The notes beneath the pieces are model-generated. The model was not told the origin of the DNA, searched no databases, and saw only the letters and a list, made by a program, of their open reading frames with translations. Shown here one piece after another: positions 24,750 through 36,699 of a DNA stretch of 64,000 nucleotides (positions are counted from its first letter, which is position 1; the number at the start of each line of letters is the position of its first letter). This stretch comes from Straminergon stramineum (taxonomy: Eukaryota; Streptophyta; Bryopsida; Hypnales; Calliergonaceae). The DNA lies in NCBI GenBank assembly GCA_963920665.1, contig OY987263.1, positions 43,869,218-43,933,217 of the forward strand, read 5' to 3'. The translations under genes and the position numbers were made by a program.

Positions 24750-26260
24750 GACAAAACTGTGTGAGAGAGACAATATTTTTCAAGTCACCCCAAGACTGCA
24801 TGCTTTCTAACATTTCAAGATTAATGCATTACTAATGTAGGTTACGTCTAATTCCTTCCATAGTTCATCATGTAAGCCAACTGATCCTGTTTACCCACAT
24901 GCACTTATGACCTAGGCAATACTTGCTTGGGAGGGTAGGTAAGAACCATAACTATTGTGCAATATCACATTTCAAAGAGACTCACACTTCAATTGTCACT
25001 ACAATGCCAAAATAATAGGTACTCATATTTAGATGAATGCTTCCGTTATCCATTACAAATTTCATGAACCCATACCATTAGAATACTTATCATATTGGTT
25101 ACCCTAACACATTGTTGTACAAATATGTTCACCGAATCCCCAAGGATCCGTCATCATGTTGAGGAAAAGGTTAAAAAAAATCAGAAAATAAGCATGTGAG
25201 CTTGCACACACTGAGATGTGTTCAAATCTTGAGGAGACAGGCCTCACTTGCATCCATATTCCACAATCAACACAAAGTTAGTCACGGAATGCATGTGAGG
25301 TGTCTTCAACATGTCTCCTAGTTGTTATCCTGGCTAAAGATTTAAGCACACAAATTGTAAGTAAGCTTTGAATCCCAGTAAAGAATTCAGCCATTATATC
25401 AAAATTCCAACTACATGCAACTCCACTCTCTTGTGAACACTCAAATAGGGAACCTGTGGAATCATCTCGATATCCATGGAAATGAAGAAACTCTTGTGCT
25501 GCTTTTCACAAGCTGAGATGCCTGGAATGCTACCCAAAATTCTAGAGCTCTAGTGGTGCTCAACTTGCAAGGTGGGACCTGGTAAAGAATGATGTTGCAT
25601 GAATCACCCATCATAGTTTAACAGGTGTTTGTTAGCTGGGGCCATACTGCTTTCATGCAAGAAAACCTTGTTGGCAAGAATCCATGTTTGGGATTGATAC
25701 CTAGTTCATTATCCATTTGGATGTACCTGGGTATGAAACCCAAGGTAGTGGTAATTGAATTGGTGTGGTAGTGGGTGTCTATGATAAGTTACCTTTGTTG
25801 CACAAATACCATGAACTTCCACACTTGCTTCATGCACCATGCCTAGCCTTCATCATATTTCTGAGGTTGTGTTGTCCGAGTTTTTAGCGCACTTGCCCAG
25901 TTGCATCCGTTGTGCACTGCTCTATAGAGATGAGAGAGAGAGAGAGAGCAAACAATATAGTTATGTACACTACACCCTTAGTAAGTAATCTCTAACAATA
26001 TTATAACCATTCAGAACTAGGTAAGAGCAAAATCAACAAATTTGCTAGAAATTTCTCCTTAGCCCACCGGGAAGGAGGGTGGGTACTGTGTATGTCCATA
26101 CTATTTGGAAATAAAGACTACGCAATTTCCAAGAGAGCACTAGATCATCATAAGAATCTCATGACTACCAAGTAATACAACTGCTAAAGTTGCCGAGGAA
26201 AAAAAATTGAAAGGAAAGAATCATATGTTGATGGAAGGTTATGCAAGAAGGTACTAGTCA
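24750..26260 (+). repeat. repeat block A' (second copy)
   Basis: Diverged direct repeat of 20,620-22,240 with the same order of landmarks: 'tttttcaagtcacccc', 'gaggagacaggcctcac', 'gtctcctagttgttatcct' and 'aaggagggtgggtactgtg'. It is followed directly by block B, which is the arrangement expected of an internal region followed by an LTR. It contains a (GA)n run at 25,932-25,948. Confidence 0.6.
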
Positions 26261-26325
26261 ACATTTTGTATATTTGCAATGTTACCGATATGTTAGTTCG
26301 AACAATCTAGCTCCAGCAAGAAGGA

Positions 26326-28792
26326 TGTGAACCACCATACTGGTTCACTATTTAAAAAACCCCAAAATATAAACATTAGGCATGAATTTACAAATCCCAA
26401 AGTGTTAGTACTCTGGACTAAGCTATAACCATCAATAGGGAGTTTTCCACAAAATAGCAATGGAAACTTCAAGAGGTTAGGGCGAGAAGTTAAGCAAGAT
26501 TTGGTAGAATAACCCAATTAAGCTAATGGTAAAATGATGAAAAAATGCAAATAAAAAATGCAAAACCAAATTGCAAATAAAAAACTAGAAGTATAAAAAA
26601 AAACTAGAAGTAAATTAAAAACTACAAAAAATAATAAAAAAAAACAAAAGAAGTTACTTAAATTAAAACTATGACTACAACACTAGTGTAGTGAGTAAAA
26701 CACTAAAATATAATTTTTTCAATAATTTAGCGTGTTTTACATTAACTTAGCATAGTTTACACTAAACTAGCAAATTTATAGTAACATAGCACAATTTGCA
26801 TGAATTTGGTGCATTTTGCACCAAATTAGTGGATTTACAGTAAATTAGTGTATGATGAAAGTAGTTAGGCAAAATTAATCCATTAGAAAGTTGAATACAG
26901 GCAAAATTAGGATTTGGAGCCTTTTCTCTCTCAACTCTCTTAATTTTCCAAGAATTTGCATTGTGTGTATGATGTGTTGGGAGAGCTTGGTGAAAAAATG
27001 TGATAAAAAAATGGAAGGAAAAGGTTACAAGTAAGCAATTTGTTGAGTAGGTTCACTTGTTGTATGAGCAAAATGGGTGAAAAATAGAGAGTATTGGAGG
27101 CCATCTTGAAAGATGATTTTTAGGGGTTTTGTGTAGATTGAGAAGGATTTGGGGGTTGAGAATGAGAGCATCTACTTTGGATAAGGATATTGGGGTCATG
27201 ACAACGAATTTGGGTTTGAAATTTGGTGGGCACATGTGGAGAAAAGTGAGGCTCCTAAAAAACCTAGTCTTGAGTCATTTGGAAGAAAATTGAAGCAATG
27301 GTGGCTGTTTTCATGGAAGGAGGTCTGATGCCATTCAAATGAAGAGCAACAACTTCAAAGGAGGATATTAGAGGCATCACAATTCATTTGAGCATAAAAT
27401 TTGATGAGGAGATATAGAGATGATTTAGATTTTCAAAGAGACTAATTTTGAATCATTTAGAAGAAAATTAAAGTAATGGTGGTTGTTTCCATGGAAAGAG
27501 GTCTACTGCCATTCAAATGTGGAGCGACAACTTTGAGGGAGGATATTGGAGGCATCACAATTCATTTGAATGTGAATTTTGGTGAGTGGATGTGGGACCA
27601 AATTAGGTTTTCAACAAACTTGATTTTGGACCATTTGGAGTAAAATTGAGGCAGTGGTGATCATTTGAGTCCAAGGATGTTGGCGGCCGTTACAACTTAG
27701 GGCAACTCAAGTAGTTCAAGTTTTGAGGTCAATAACAGAGTGACCCCAACGAATTAAGATCTGAAATTTGGGAAGGAGGACAAGTTTGAAGTCAGCTCTT
27801 CAAAGAAACAAAGATAAAGAGATTTGGTATTTGGACAAGGCATTGGCAACCATTCTGAAGCATGATCTACTACCATAGTAGCGGTAGTTTGTTTCTCCTT
27901 CCCTTCTTTCCCTTTTGATTAGTTGAACCATGTTAATACCTTGTTAGTTAGTTTTTAGGTGAAGATTGAAGATGGTTTTTACTAAGACAAATCTGGTGGT
28001 AGTCACAAGGTTTTCTCTTGGCCCTTGCCCATGCGTATAGCTATGGAATGGTGAATGGTGAATTAATCACCCAAAACTATCTATTATGATTGAATTACTT
28101 CCAACATGCTTAGGGGACAAGTTTGCATGAAATAGACTCTTTAGTGATTGTATGGTGGAAGTGGAGGTAAAGGTAAAGGTCCATGGATAAATGTGCATGT
28201 ATGGCCATGATTTCATAGGTGTGTTGTTTAATTTAAGGTGCCCAAGGAACTTATGCATGCCTAGGGATTGAATCATGGAGTCATGAAGAAAATGTCAATT
28301 GAATGTCAATGCATGGTGAACTAAAGTAGTAGTAGATTTGTGATTGTTATTCGGAATGTGAAGTGTAAATAAATTGTGTGCTGAATTTTTATTGGTGGGG
28401 GTGCAATTAAACTTATTGGGAGGTGGTAATTGTCAATTTTCAATGGTTTTTTGTCAATGCATGTGGATCTAGGGAGTTGTGGTGAATGGGTGTGCTGTAA
28501 TTAGTTTCTAGGACTCTAATTGTCCCATTTTGGGTCCAATTTGGAGATTTTTGATAGGATATTGTTCTAAGAGGTTGTCCCAACCCCTTAAAATATGTAT
28601 TAGGAGGATGTGGTGATTTTAGGATACATAATTGGGTGATTTAGGGGTGCTACCCCTCTTTCACTTAACTCATTCAATTAAAAATCTATTAAAAAATATC
28701 GTGGAGTCCATTGCTTAGAGGTGTCTAGGATCCATATACTCCCCGCCGGCCAACTCTAGGGGGTTTCTTCACTTTACGATGGAATAGCCTCA
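26326..28792 (+). repeat. repeat block B, TG...CA bounded, LTR-like
   Basis: Begins TGTGAACCACCATACTGG, with a small GTGAACCA/TGGTTCAC palindrome, and ends ..ggaatagcctCA. A diverged partner with the same start and end lies at 30,993-32,984. The shared end has 'cgccggccaactctaggggg'. TG..CA ends and a paired copy flanking about 2.2 kb suggest the LTRs of an old non-autonomous element, but no 5-bp target duplication or primer-binding site was found. It contains tandem units of about 185 bp. Confidence 0.55.
27100..27850 (+). repeat. tandem repeat of about 185-bp units inside block B
   Basis: The phrase 'gccattcaaatg..gagc.acaactt..ggaggatatt.gaggcatcacaattcatttga' recurs at 27,328 and 27,512, and more diverged versions precede (about 27,150) and follow (about 27,690). 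Unit length is about 185 bp. A shorter related array is in B' at 31,920-32,290. Confidence 0.6.
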
Positions 28793-28879
28793 TAAAAGAG
28801 AGTGTAGACAGTTCAAGAATGTAGCCGTAGTGAGATCATTATTTTCAAGCTAAACCAACCTCGTCCCAACTAGCAAGAC

Positions 28880-29500
28880 TGATCAACAAGGTAATGCAAA
28901 GTAAATTCATACTACCCAAAGAATGTATTAATCATGAGTCACGAGACTACTAATGAAACTTATACATATCAACATCACTGTAATACTTAGTATTTCATGA
29001 ATGCTAGTAATCCATGATCCAGTAGCTTAACACATTCAAATACACCCTTCTTCTATTGCAAAAACAAAGGATCAAGTTATAGGAGACTAGAGCAAGTAGT
29101 GATCCTGCCATTTGTTTTTTTGCAATAAAGTTGCAAAGAAAGCTCTTTACCTATGCCTATGCAAGCCAACAAACAAAAAATTTGTTAGTTTACATGCTTG
29201 AGGTGTCTTTAGAGCTTTCCTAGTTGTTATCCTTGTCACTAAATCCAAGCAAAAAAATTAATTGAAAGCAAGATAAGTATGCATATTAAAACCCAATAAA
29301 GACTATTTTAAAACAGCAAAAAACACAAACTCTCTCATATGTGAAAACCTATTCCCCGCAGTTGTCCACAGAAGCTCCGTAATGTTGTGATGAAGCCATT
29401 GTACTAAATGCAACTCTTGCACACACTGTTTCCTATGTAGTAATAACACTAAGAAGATTAACCCCAAAGTGGTAATCGTAAAAGATTGCACTATAGGTTG
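28880..29500 (+). repeat. repeat block A'' (third copy, partial)
   Basis: 28,985-29,240 matches 22,560-22,800 ('gaaagctctt.acctat', 'gaggtgtcttta', 'cctagttgttatccttgtca'), and 29,290-29,500 matches the 'ctcaactctctcgt' part of block A. It lies between B and B'. Confidence 0.55.
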
Positions 29501-30990
29501 ATTGTTGGATTTTGAACAAGCTTCCTGAGATATTCAATAGGTACAAATAGTTTGCCATTCAAGCTTCTACTAGTCATCCATCTGTTTTCTAAGTAGTGGT
29601 GGGAGAGATGACAATGAGTGCAAATTGGGGGGTTAAATTCCATATACTACTATGAGTATACTTACACCCAAAGATTTACTGCATGGTTGTGGCACTACCT
29701 TGTACTCATGTCCTTAGCATCCTTTACAGGTCCAGTTTGTGCGAGAATATAATTTGTTAGTTTATGGCATAGTGATTATGGTTTGTACAAATCTTGCTAT
29801 TGTTTGTCACAACTAGGGAAGTTTTCCATATATGCTTCTTGATGATAGCATGAAATAATAATCCCATCATTATGGGCTTAAAATTTATTAGAGAAAGAGA
29901 GCTTAAGTAAGTTACTATACAAACGGTGCAACACATTCATTTTACATTGCTAACTTAGAGTCTAGACCACACTGAAGTGGTTGACACTTGACAATCTGCA
30001 AAGCAATGGAAATATTGGTACTAACAGTATGTAACTTACTCCTATCGGATAAGTAGTGATTCTTTGCCCTTTTTTATTGCTATGGAAAACATGACATGGG
30101 CTAATGTGTATAGTAAGTGACACCATGCCTTAAAAGTGCAACAAAGGATCTTGACCACCCTTATCAAACGGCGGTGCTCCTTCAATTTCTTCGCCCAAAT
30201 GAGTGAAGGTTAGCCGAAGTAGAACAGCATTGGGCCACGTCAGGGCTTTGTTTTTCAGCCATCATGAAGAACATCCTCAACTTGTAGGAGTCTAATTATT
30301 GATGTTGGTAGCTAGCCATAAGGGGATGTGAGGCCCTTCTCTAGGCTTTGCTTGGATGGTTGTTGGACTTTTTATTTGGGTTGGGTGGGCAATGTGGGTC
30401 TATGCTTTTTTATTTGTTTTCTCTTGTCAGTCATACCAATCAAAGAGTAAAATTGAATTGTTTTTATCCTCGCAAATAATTAGGCAAATAGATGGAAATA
30501 GTTTTTCTAAAAATTGCACATGAAGCTAAGGGACTCTAACTTTACACCAAGAGGTTGGGCCAATTTCTTGTTGAAGAGGTCCGAAGTCCTCACTTGTGAT
30601 GGGACAAAAGACAGAATTTCGTGCAACTAACCTCAAGGGAAATGACTCAACCTCTAGGTGTAAAGCGTCCCTAAGATCAACTACAATTGTAAGTAGTTCA
30701 TAGGAGTTGAAATGGCCAAGCCCACAAATTGCATTGCAATACAATTACTAATTGTTATTATCTTCCCAATTGTGAGACTTGATAAGATACATTAGCCCAA
30801 TGCCATTCATCACCTAATTCCTACATCCACAAGACCTTCCCATTTGCACCAATCTCCCACCCATTTCTGGTGAGTGTGTAAGTCATTTTCTTTGGGCAAG
30901 TGATTGGGTGCTATTGTGAGAGAATGACATCAAGTTCACATCTAGTGATGGATGGTTTATGGTTGATAAAGATGTTGTTTACTAAATGTA
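29501..30990. other. gene-free interval between LTR-like blocks
   Basis: No exon, RNA gene or retroelement protein motif was recognised. If B and B' are LTRs, this is part of the internal region. Its lack of gag-pol similarity argues for a non-autonomous element. Confidence 0.4.
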
Positions 30991-30992
30991 GG

Positions 30993-32984
30993 TGTGAACC
31001 ACTATATTGGTTCACTATTAAAAAAAACCAAAATATAAACATTAGGCATGAATGTACAAATCTAGAAGTGTTACTACTCTAGATTAAGCTATAACCATCA
31101 ATTAAAGAGTTTTCCACTAGATAGCAATAGAAACTTCAAGAGATTAGGGCGAGATGCTAGAAAATGCAATTAAGAGGAAATTAGAGGAAATTAGAGGAAA
31201 AAAATGGGGAGTTAAAACTAAAAAGAGGTTATGCAAGATTTGGTAGAGTACCCAAATTAGGCTAACGATAAAATGATGACAAAATGAAAACCAAAAACCA
31301 AAAACCAAATGAAAACAAAACACTAGAAGTAGGAAATGAAACTAAAAAGTAAATTAAAAACTACAAAAATAATAAATAATAAAAAAACACAAGAGAAGTT
31401 AGTTAAACTAAAACTATGACTAAAATACTAGTGTAGTGAGTAAAACACTAAAATAGTGCTAGAATCACTAAAATAGGATTTTACAGTAAGTTAGAGGGTT
31501 TTATAGTAATTTAAGGGATGGAACATTAAAATAGCACAATTTACACTAAATTAGCGGATTTACAGTATTCTAGCGTGATTTGCACTAATTTGGCACATTT
31601 TGCATCAAATTAGCGGATTAACAGTGAATTAATGTAAGATGAAAGTAGTTTAGAAAACTAATCCGTTAGAAAGTTTGGATATAGGCAAAATTAGGATTTG
31701 GAGCCCTCTCTCTCAACTCTCTTTCAATTTTTCCCAACTTTGTGTGCATGTGTGTTGGAGAGCATTTTGGATGATTATGGACGTTTTTAAAGCATAAGGA
31801 GCTAGAGATTAGGAAGAGGGAACTAAGGTAGGACAATTTGTCGAGTAGATCACTATTTTTTGAGAAAAAATGGTGAATGAATGATGGGAGTGAGGTCAAA
31901 TGGGAATTGGAGTGGAGAGAATTAGGATTTTGTTGAAATGGGAGGGGAGTGCTAACTTTAGTGACTGATTGCGAAAGATGAGGAGAGCAAAATAGGCTAA
32001 ATTTTGGGGAGGATGGAGAGGAAAAAATCATCTTTCCAACAGAATAAGTCTCAACCGATTCCAAGCAAGGACGAGGACGGAGCAACCGATTTAGTGCGAG
32101 GAGGTCAAGCTACCTCCGCAACAGAAGATTGATGACTTTAGCGAGCGACTGTGGGAGTACAGCAAAGCAGATCAACGTGAATTTTGGTGAGAAGAAAGAT
32201 GAAGAAGTCAGCTTTCCAACGAGACAAGTCTTGCCCAATTTGGAGTAGGACAAAGTCGGGGCGATCATTTTAGTATGACAAGGTCTACTGCCCATCTAGC
32301 AACTTATAATTTTGTGTATTTCATCTTTTTTTTCCTTATGATTCAGCTGAATCTAAATGTAATGTTAATTACAATAAGATCTTTTCTTATCAATCTTGAA
32401 GCAATAGTTCAATGGCCTTGCATGCAATGTTCTTGTAAGGTGTAAATGATTAGAGGGTATATGAGGATTTTTTAGGGTTTTAGGGCAAGCACAGAAGCGC
32501 TACCCAAATTGGGGTTAAAATTAGGGTTAGGATATGGATTAGGAAATTGAAGGAAAAAACTAATTGGCTTAAAAGGCATGTGTAAATATGTTAGGGATGG
32601 GATCTATGGAATTAGGGAAGTATTTGGCATCAATTTAGGAAGTTAGTTAGGAATAGGGTGGTTGTGGTGTGCTGGAATTTAATTTTAGGACACCAAATTG
32701 ACCCATTTGGTGCCCCAAGGGCTAATTTTAGGCAAAATTAGGCCTAGTAGGTTGCTCTAACCTCCCAAAGTAGGTACTAAGGTCATTGGAGGATTTTATA
32801 GTGCATATTAGGGTGGTGTAAAGGTATTGCCTTCATTTCACTTAGAGTAGTTTAATGTTAAAAAATTGATAAAAAAAAAGCATTTAGGAGTCCATTGCTT
32901 GGAAGGCAATTTAGGTAGGGGTCCCACACACTCCCCACCGGCCAACTTGAGGGGGTTTCTTTACCTTGCTGTGAAAAAGCCTCA
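30993..32984 (+). repeat. repeat block B', TG...CA bounded, LTR-like
   Basis: Starts TGTGAACCACTATATTGG and ends ..gaaaaagcctCA, matching block B throughout, though about 475 bp shorter. Minus-strand frames at 31,666-32,085 and 32,110-32,295 are two diverged tandem units read in the same frame; they reflect repeat structure and not a gene. Confidence 0.55.
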
Positions 32985-33689
32985 TAGTAGGTTTAGGTGG
33001 GCTAATTTGGGAAAAAATATTTGTCAAAATAAGTTGTAGTTGTAACCAATAAAAGAGGTGCTTTTAGAATGTTGAATTTGAGCTTTAAAAAAATTTATCA
33101 AACGGGATTAGGATAGGAAGTTACTAATTTTGAACCTTTTTAAGATGGTCAAGATCCCCACCTATTGACAATTTTATATTTTTGCATCAAAATGTGTTTT
33201 GAAAATTCATAATAATTTCAATTCTTATCAAATTCATATGATTCCACTTATATTTAAGTGAATTAAAATAATTCTTACTCTGAAAAATACAAGCAACAAT
33301 AATGACATTATACAAGATATCTAAATTGCAAATCTTCATGGTCATAGGTTGTTTTTCCTTAAGATCTTTCAATAGTGCTTCATTGTATCTTAAAGTAGCC
33401 AAAAAGTTCAAAATATGTAATTACAGACAATACAATGGCATATTGGGAGCATATTAGGAGTAGATTGAAGTATTCATATTGTATTGGTGTAAAAAATAGA
33501 GGTGTTTGTATCATTGACATTCATTTTCTAAGATAAAAATACATATTCAAAATTGTATTCATTCATTCAAAAAGAGCAATACCATTTCAAGATTTTGTAG
33601 CAAATTTGTAATTAGTCCTATTAATGTTCAAGGGAGGAATTTTGCATCACCTAAAAAATTAGCATCACGACAAAAAAAAATTTAGTGAA

Positions 33690-33790
33690 AATTAATATAA
33701 TATAATAATATTTCAACTAACTATAATTCAAAATAGTGTGACTTTGGTGAATTGAAATTACACTCATTATTAGGACAAATCAATGTACGC
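33690..33790 (+). repeat. short dispersed repeat family V, copy 3
   Basis: 'aaaatagtgtgactttggt', then 'ttaggacaaatca', matches 16,590-16,640 and 18,500-18,560. Confidence 0.5.
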
Positions 33791-34179
33791 TCTAACCTAC
33801 TTAAGCTAACTATTTAGGAGACTATCATAGTATAGGTCAAATAGTTTGCATGAGAGATAAGTGTGCTTCAAGGAATGATAATATTGCAAGTAAGTAGGAT
33901 ATTCCAGAATATTTTTGTAGAGAATTTCAAATTAAAGAGTTTTGACTATAGTCAAAAAGGAAGAATGTAATATTAAATATTCTACTGATATTCTTAATTT
34001 ATTGTTGAGTGTTTTATTTTAGAAGAAATATAACGACAAGCGAGCTGTATACATTAAATGTTTTCACTATACAATACACTTCCAACAATTTGTAGTACAA
34101 TAGAAAATAATATTTCAGCTACTGAAAGTAAGTATGCCTATTTTTCTCCTAATATTAATCCCTCACCGCCCAAGGGTCC

Positions 34180-35110
34180 AAGTGTCCTCAGGTCAAATTC
34201 AAAGTGCTGTAACTTTTGCATCCAATGTCCGAATTCAATAAAACTTGTTGGAAAATTTGTGCTCTCTCTTCTAGTTTGTGTGGTAAAATTTTCAGATCAA
34301 TCAAAGATTTTTTGAATTTTTGGAAGCCAATTGAAGTTCACAAGTTCAATTTGAGTTCAACAAATTGCATTTGACGGATGCAACTTTGGGGGCTTGTATC
34401 TCCTTCACCCAAAGTTTGTTTTCAATAAAATTTGTTGGATTATGTTCCCCTAGAAGTCTAGTTATTGTGGTAGAATTTTCATGTCAATCGAGGTTGGTTT
34501 GAATGACTAGGAGCAATTCGAAGTTCAAAATCTCAACATTTTTGGACTACAATGAATTTCGGTGGCTTGTTTCTTCTTCAGACAATCTTTGTTTACAAGA
34601 ATTTTTTGGAAAAGTTGCGCATACTAGTGCAATTTGTGTGTATAAAATTTCATATCAGCCCAAAAAGTTATGAGTGATTGAGAAGCATTTTAGTAGAAGG
34701 AGGTTTAGTTTTTGATGTATTTTTTGCAACTTTTCTTGCTATTTTTTGACATTTCAAAGTCATTTTGCAAACACAATGAGTCAATTGAATGATATTTTTT
34801 TTCATCAACATGTTTTTATGCTGATTTTGAATCACTTTATAGTTTAAAGTTTCTTCATTTGAGTAGATTTAGAAACCAAATTTCACCTCCAAATGTATTT
34901 TCAAGAAAATTTCAGCATTCTTTTTCAACAATAAAACATTATAATCTTGCAATCTATGTGGTCAAATGACACCAAATTTGATGGACGTCATCTACAATAA
35001 GTGCACTACAAGTTTGTACAGTTGAGATCTCTATAAGTCAGTGAAAATTATATCTGTAACACTTCAAAAGAAATGTTGTTTTTGAACTTGTTCAAGCCTT
35101 GAGTGGTGAG
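34180..35110 (+). repeat. dispersed repeat family Y, copy 2
   Basis: Direct repeat of 53,690-54,880 and inverted repeat of 7,541-7,860. Shared words include 'aaatttgttggattatgttc', 'cacaatgagtcaattgaatg' and 'tttcacctccaaatgta', with a 'gaggggttaa' end. The copies differ by indels that break any frame. Confidence 0.75.
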
Positions 35111-36180
35111 GGGTTAAAACTAACCCATCTAGGTTCTTGCCTAAAATGTACACACTTTGAACTCAAGATCATAGGGCTGATTTTGGAAAGAACTACAATC
35201 AACATTTTGAAATTTCATAATTTATTTGTGCTTAGTCCCTTTTTGATTGTCAAAAATATCCAACAAAAGTTAAGATAGGAACCATACTCATATGATTATT
35301 TGAATGATTTTAGGTTTGGTTATGTAAGAGTAAAGATAAGAGTCCACTAAAATACATATAAAGAAGAAAGCTTGTTGTTGTCCCTTCGATGGTTTCACAT
35401 ATTTAGATTCACTCACAATTCTTTTTTAAAATAATGGAAAATCCAAGAATATTTCATAAACATTTTGGAGAGTCATTTAGAAAAAAGATGTATATCATAT
35501 GTGTTTAGATAAAAAAAAAAAAAAGGTATAGCTCCCTATTGTAGAAAATCTGGGACTACTTTTGACCTTGTAGGTATTGATGTGACTCTATTATTCCCCT
35601 ACATTGTTGCCATGATAATCAAATAATGGCATTGAAGATTGTAGAAAAATCAATGAATCCTTTGACATGGCTCTATTCATTCAATTTGTTCAATTTTTGT
35701 TTTCCAACACAATTTCTACAATTTTTTACTCCCATTCAACATGAAGAATGCATGTGTTTGAAACTAAATGCAATTTTCAATACACCCAAATGCAAAGGAA
35801 TGAATTGGATGGAGTACCGAGCTTGCAATTGTTTTGGTCATGGTTACTTTTTAATTGGTTGAAACTTAGTGGGATTTCCTACCTTTTGTAAGGCTACTCA
35901 AAGTCAAAAAGTGGCTAATGAATGGCCAAACTATTTTTGTTCATAGTAAGGTTTGGAAAAATTCCATCTAATTTTTGAAAAGCTTTATGAATGGTATATA
36001 TATACACTCAAGTCATGTTGATTATTTTGTAGTAGTACATGTAAAAAAAATAATTTATTCCTTGAAATGGAATTTTTTTTGGTGAATGGGTTTCAAACGC
36101 TCACCAATTAAAGCTACTTAATGACTGCATGAAAAAAGTTAATATACTCCAATTTTTTACTTATTGAAGTCTTAGTGTTT

Positions 36181-36398
36181 AACAATATACTATAGAAAAA
36201 GGGGTGTTTAAGTGGATTTTAAAGTATAGTCCTAGACATAAGATTATACGTCATAACCTTCAGAAGATTGTCAATAAATTCTTATTGAAAACACATGTAT
36301 TTTTAATAGATTTTTGCTGAAAATCTCCTTAAAGGTCATTACTTATAGTCTTATGTCTAGGACTATACTTTAAAATCACTTCTTTGTTGTATATTGTT
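36181..36398. mobile_element. foldback MITE, copy 2 (about 218 bp)
   Basis: The inverted arms share 'gattttaaagtatagtccta' and 'gacataag' and end in aacaatatac/gtatattgtt. It belongs to the same family as 833-1,041 (common 'tatagtccta', 'aggtcattacttata' and 'acacatgtattt' core). It has no ORF. The centre of the element is more diverged than the arms. Confidence 0.75.
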
Positions 36399-36667
36399 TT
36401 AGCATTCTTAGTTCTTTTATTCTGAACAATAATTTTGACTTTGAAAATGAAATTTCTAGTGTTCTTTTTTTAAGCAAAAATAAAAATCAAAGTTGATGAA
36501 ATCTCTTATTGAGTTTAGTTTCTACTTCTCTTCAAAATTGAAAGCTTATATCCAGTTTTTTGTAGACAAGTATGAAAATAAGTTTTTGAATAGAATCTTC
36601 TAAATTTTAATTTATGTGCATGGTGAGAATTTCATATTTTCCTTGTACATCTTGCATTTAAAATATT

Positions 36668-36691
36668 TTATTATTATTATTATTATTATTT
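36668..36691. repeat. ATT microsatellite
   Basis: About eight TTA/ATT units in a row in intergenic sequence. Confidence 0.8.
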
Positions 36692-36699
36692 TAAAAAAA

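Noticed and set aside
31666..32085. Minus-strand ORF of 139 codons
   Set aside because: Lies in repeat block B' and reads diverged tandem units. It is Ser/Phe/Leu-rich without a known domain and is not conserved in block B.
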